NCBI GenBank assembly: GCA_036273675.1
Contig: DASUHD010000090.1
Location: 6,113-70,112 of the forward strand
Length of the DNA stretch: 64,000 nt
DNA from: DAHUXT01 sp036273675
GTDB taxonomy: Bacteria; Chloroflexota; Ktedonobacteria; Ktedonobacterales; JADMIN01
Direction of reading: 5' to 3'
The notes under the pieces were generated by a model. That model had not been told where the DNA came from. It did not search any database and saw only the letters and a list, made by a program, of their open reading frames with translations. Below are positions 61,681-64,000 of the stretch, piece by piece. Both the position numbers and the translations under genes were made by a program. The first letter of the stretch is position 1; each line of letters starts with the position of its first letter.

Positions 61681-62997
61681 ATGAATACCAGCGAATCGGC
61701 CCGGCTCTTTGCTGAGGCGCAGAAGGTGATCCCAGGCGGCGTGAATAGCCCCGTGCGCGCGTTTCGTGGCGTCGGCGGCGTGCCGCGCTTCATCGCCTCG
61801 GGCAGTGGCGCGTGGATGACCGATGTGGACGGCAACCGCTATCTGGACTACGTGCTTTCCTGGGGGCCGTTGGCGCTGGGGCATGCGCACCCCGCCGTCA
61901 TTGCCGCGCTGACCGAAGCGTTGCAACGCGGGACGAGCTACGGCGCGCCGACCGCGCTGGAAAGCTATCTGGCCGAGCGCATCATCACCACGATACCGGC
62001 AGTTGAGATGGTCCGTTTCGTCAACAGCGGCACCGAGGCCACGATGAGTGCGATACGGCTGGCGCGCGCCGCCACCGGACGCGACAAGATCGTGAAATTT
62101 GCCGGATGCTACCACGGCCACGCCGATATGCTGCTGGTCCAGGCGGGCAGCGGCGTCGCGACGCTGGGGCTGCCTGATTCACCCGGCGTGCCAGCCTCGG
62201 CGACCAGCAATACGCTGACGGCGGAATACAACGACCTCACGGCGGTCGAGACACTCTTCGCGCACTATCCCGATCAGATTGCCGCCGTCATCGTCGAGCC
62301 GATTGCTGCGAACATGGGCTTCGTCATGCCTGCTCCACGCTTCTTACAGGGACTTCAGGAGTTATGCCACAACCGTGGCGCGCTCCTCATCCTTGATGAG
62401 GTCATGACTGGCTTCCGCGTGGCGCCCGGTGGCGCACAGGGCGCATGGGGACTCGATCCCGACATCACCTGCCTCGGCAAGGTGATCGGAGGCGGGCTGC
62501 CGGTCGGCGCGTACGGTGGCAAGCGCGAGATTATGCGACAGGTCGCCCCCGCCGGGCCGATGTATCAGGCGGGAACGCTTTCCGGCAATCCCCTGGCGAT
62601 GACGGCGGGCCTCGCCACGCTGGGCGCCTGGCTCGAACCAGGTGTTTTTGAGGCCGCGGCGGAACAGACAGCGCGCCTTGCAACAGGCATCCAGGCCAGC
62701 GCGGATGCGGCTGGAATACCGCTGCAGAGCGGCTCGGCGGGTACGATGCTCGGCTTCTACTTCCTCAACGAGCCGGGCGCGGCGATCACCGACTACGCGA
62801 CCGCCCGCCAGCACGCCGATACCCAGCGGTACGCGCGATTCTTCCACGCGATGCTCGAACAGGGCGTCTATTTCGCGCCAAGCCAGTTCGAGGCGGCGTT
62901 TATGAGCAGCGCCCACTCGGAGGATGACATCACGGACACGATCGGTAAAGCGGCGACGGTGATGGGCAAGCTGGCGGCGGAGACGGCTGGCGGCTGA
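61681..62997 (+). CDS. hemL: Glutamate-1-semialdehyde 2,1-aminomutase
   Basis: 438 residues, five bases after hemY with GAGGAGG before the ATG. PLP enzyme converting glutamate-1-semialdehyde to 5-aminolevulinate, completing the C5 route with HemA. The start AEAQKVIPGGVNSPVRAF, the FVNSGTEATMSAIRLARAATGRD signature and the PLP lysine in CLGKVIGGGLPVGAYGG are conserved. It is the last gene of the block, followed by a hairpin repeat. Confidence 0.94.
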   Translation: MNTSESARLFAEAQKVIPGGVNSPVRAFRGVGGVPRFIASGSGAWMTDVDGNRYLDYVLSWGPLALGHAHPAVIAALTEALQRGTSYGAPTALESYLAERIITTIPAVEMVRFVNSGTEATMSAIRLARAATGRDKIVKFAGCYHGHADMLLVQAGSGVATLGLPDSPGVPASATSNTLTAEYNDLTAVETLFAHYPDQIAAVIVEPIAANMGFVMPAPRFLQGLQELCHNRGALLILDEVMTGFRVAPGGAQGAWGLDPDITCLGKVIGGGLPVGAYGGKREIMRQVAPAGPMYQAGTLSGNPLAMTAGLATLGAWLEPGVFEAAAEQTARLATGIQASADAAGIPLQSGSAGTMLGFYFLNEPGAAITDYATARQHADTQRYARFFHAMLEQGVYFAPSQFEAAFMSSAHSEDDITDTIGKAATVMGKLAAETAGG

Positions 62998-63051
62998 AGC
63001 CGCGCCTATGCGCCTCACTGCGTTCCGCCGCGAAGCCCGCCTGCGCGGGCT
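62998..63051. repeat. Palindromic repeat after hemL
   Basis: AGCCGCGCCTATGCGCCT is followed by a stem AGCCCGC/GCGGGCT (63034-63040, 63045-63051). The same order of modules (CCGCGCCTA, then a GC palindrome) is seen between hemD and hemB. There is no T run, so it is not a classic terminator. Confidence 0.5.
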
Positions 63052-63081
63052 GCACAATATTACGCGTTGGCGCATGTCGGC

Positions 63082-63110
63082 ATGACATCATTCACGGTGC
63101 GATATATACT
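63082..63110 (+). promoter_or_regulatory. Promoter before the 176-residue gene
   Basis: ATGACA (63082-63087), 17 bases, TATACT (63105-63110). The -10 box is 42 bases before the ATG at 63153. Confidence 0.65.
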
Positions 63111-63152
63111 CTCGATAGAGCGACAACAACATCAGCAATTGCGGGGAATGCG

Positions 63153-63683
63153 ATGCCTGATACCCCAAAAGCGACAAATACCTCAGCGATAGCGCCACTC
63201 ACCGCGAGTGAGCGTGAGGCCATCGACGGGCTGCTCCGCTGGCAGATTGGCCGCCGCATGACAGTCTGCCTGCTGACCCTGGCAGATACCCACGCCGACG
63301 ATATCGCGGCGCTTACAGAGCGCCTCACGAGCATCGCGGAGATTCGCGTGTTGCCGCCTGCTTCATCGGTTGAAGAAGGATTGCGACAGGCCGCCCAGAC
63401 CGACGCCGAGATTGTACTCGTCTGGCTGCCCAGTGATTCCGAGCGCGAGGTGGCGGCGGCAACCGCGCTGCTGGAGCGCGCCGAGGCGCTGGGCCTGCGC
63501 GACCGCAGCCTCGTGGCGCTGATCGGCCCAGATGTGACACGCGACCTGGCGCACCGGCTCCTCTTCGAGGAAGGCTATCCCGCGTCTACACCCGCCGCCC
63601 AGCTGCTCTGGAGCCTGGCGCGCGAGGCCATCGCCCGCGACGAACTCCGCCGCCGTGGCAGCAGCCCACCCTGCTATCTGTAG
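63153..63683 (+). CDS. Protein of unknown function (176 aa), cobalamin-domain-like fold
   Basis: 176 residues with GCGGGGA before the ATG and its own promoter. Alternating strands and helices suggest a Rossmann-like domain: VCLLTLADTHADDIAALTERL, EIVLVWLPSDSEREVAAATALLERA, LVALIGPDVTRDLAHRLLFEEGY. The last part resembles the B12-binding domain of lysine 5,6-aminomutase small subunits, but the cobalamin His motif (Asp-x-His-x-x-Gly) is absent. No known function. It is followed by a two-component regulator gene. Confidence 0.55.
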   Translation: MPDTPKATNTSAIAPLTASEREAIDGLLRWQIGRRMTVCLLTLADTHADDIAALTERLTSIAEIRVLPPASSVEEGLRQAAQTDAEIVLVWLPSDSEREVAAATALLERAEALGLRDRSLVALIGPDVTRDLAHRLLFEEGYPASTPAAQLLWSLAREAIARDELRRRGSSPPCYL

Positions 63684-63880
63684 TCTCCTCCGCAGGGTTT
63701 GCATACGGATTCCTCTGCTAAATGTACATTGCTCCATCAGCCAGCCGCCGTCACCTGCTAAAGTCATTCCAATCTTGCTCCAATAGTCGTGCGCTATAAC
63801 ATGCTTGGAAACCTCTCACGGCACTTGCCTGCCGCGCATCGTGGCGCGCAGTTCACAGGGGAATCTCACGGAGACGGTGT

Positions 63881-64000
63881 ATGCATATTCTTGTGGTGGA
63901 AGACGAACAGCGATTGGCGCGGCTGGTGGCGCGTGTCCTCGGCGAGGAGCGCCACGTGGTGGATGTGGCGAACGATGGCGACAACGGCCTGAATCTCGCG
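63881..64000 (+). CDS. Response regulator receiver domain (partial, runs off window)
   Basis: The first 40 residues, MHILVVEDEQRLARLVARVL, carry the acidic Glu-Asp pair of a CheY-like receiver, as in OmpR/PhoB-type regulators. The phosphoacceptor Asp would fall just beyond the end. A histidine kinase gene is expected downstream. Confidence 0.8.
   Translation, partial: MHILVVEDEQRLARLVARVLGEERHVVDVANDGDNGLNLA

Noticed and set aside
1..64000. Insertion sequences, prophage, CRISPR arrays or integrase genes
   Set aside because: No transposase, integrase, phage structural gene or regularly spaced 25-40 bp repeat array was seen on either strand.

Overview
This is a 64 kb stretch of a GC-rich bacterial chromosome, densely coded on both strands. 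Several traits together suggest a Chloroflexota member, perhaps Ktedonobacteria-like: soluble Ser/Thr kinases with FHA and zinc-ribbon partners, very large XRE-ATPase-TPR regulators, many single-domain accessory enzymes, and a coproporphyrin-type heme pathway. This placement is inference; no 16S or marker phylogeny is possible here. I see no phage, no insertion sequence and no CRISPR array. One tRNA-Pro is present.

Layout. 0.2-9.6 kb: a membrane-anchored glycosidase-like protein, a PlsY-like acyltransferase with a CruC/CrtQ-like glycosyltransferase, a STAND ATPase followed by a StyA-like flavin monooxygenase and an 80-residue protein, then an aminoglycoside-6-adenylyltransferase-like protein and a GNAT enzyme. 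9.6-16.1 kb: a hydrolase, a VOC protein, a paoABC-type molybdenum aldehyde/xanthine dehydrogenase operon, and a MerR regulator with a textbook 20 bp operator next to an ABM-domain monooxygenase. 16.3-25.3 kb: a DUF4097-like surface protein; a 1027-residue XRE-ATPase-TPR regulator divergent from a 64-residue peptide gene and an MFS exporter, with a 12 bp-period repeat array between them; membrane proteins; and an acyltransferase-3 with an 11 bp-period repeat array upstream. 25.3-34.5 kb: DUF711, a membrane-anchored HEPN protein, an FAD oxidoreductase, a thioesterase and an NTF2-like pair, a phosphoribosyltransferase, a DEDDh-DinG protein with lost helicase motifs, and RdgB. 34.7-41 kb: metal homeostasis, with a DtxR/MntR-type regulator (clear promoter and operator), mntH, a META protein, tRNA-Pro, and an NRAMP-like transporter with an altered metal site paired with a soluble MgtE/CBS protein. 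41-48 kb: accessory enzymes, a lipoprotein metalloprotease, two duplicated anchored proteins and a gene remnant. 48-51.6 kb: kinase-FHA, anchored FHA and kinase-zinc-ribbon genes. 52.5-63 kb: a nearly complete heme pathway (chdC-Rieske fusion, cpfC/hemH, hemA, hemC, hemD, hemB, hemE, cgoX/hemY, hemL). The window ends inside an OmpR-type response regulator.

How the genes work together. The heme block covers glutamyl-tRNA to heme by the coproporphyrin route: HemA and HemL make 5-aminolevulinate, HemB/C/D/E make coproporphyrinogen III, CgoX oxidises it, CpfC inserts iron and ChdC decarboxylates coproheme. Only glutamyl-tRNA synthetase is missing. The metal block probably balances Mn/Fe uptake (regulator plus MntH) and, by inference, Mg (NRAMP-like plus MgtE-like sensor). 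The most interesting candidates are: (1) the NRAMP-like/soluble-MgtE pair; (2) the peptide-exporter-XRE/TPR locus with its iteron-like operator; (3) the HemQ-Rieske fusion next to a ferrochelatase carrying Fe-S-type cysteines; (4) the pseudo-helicase DinG.
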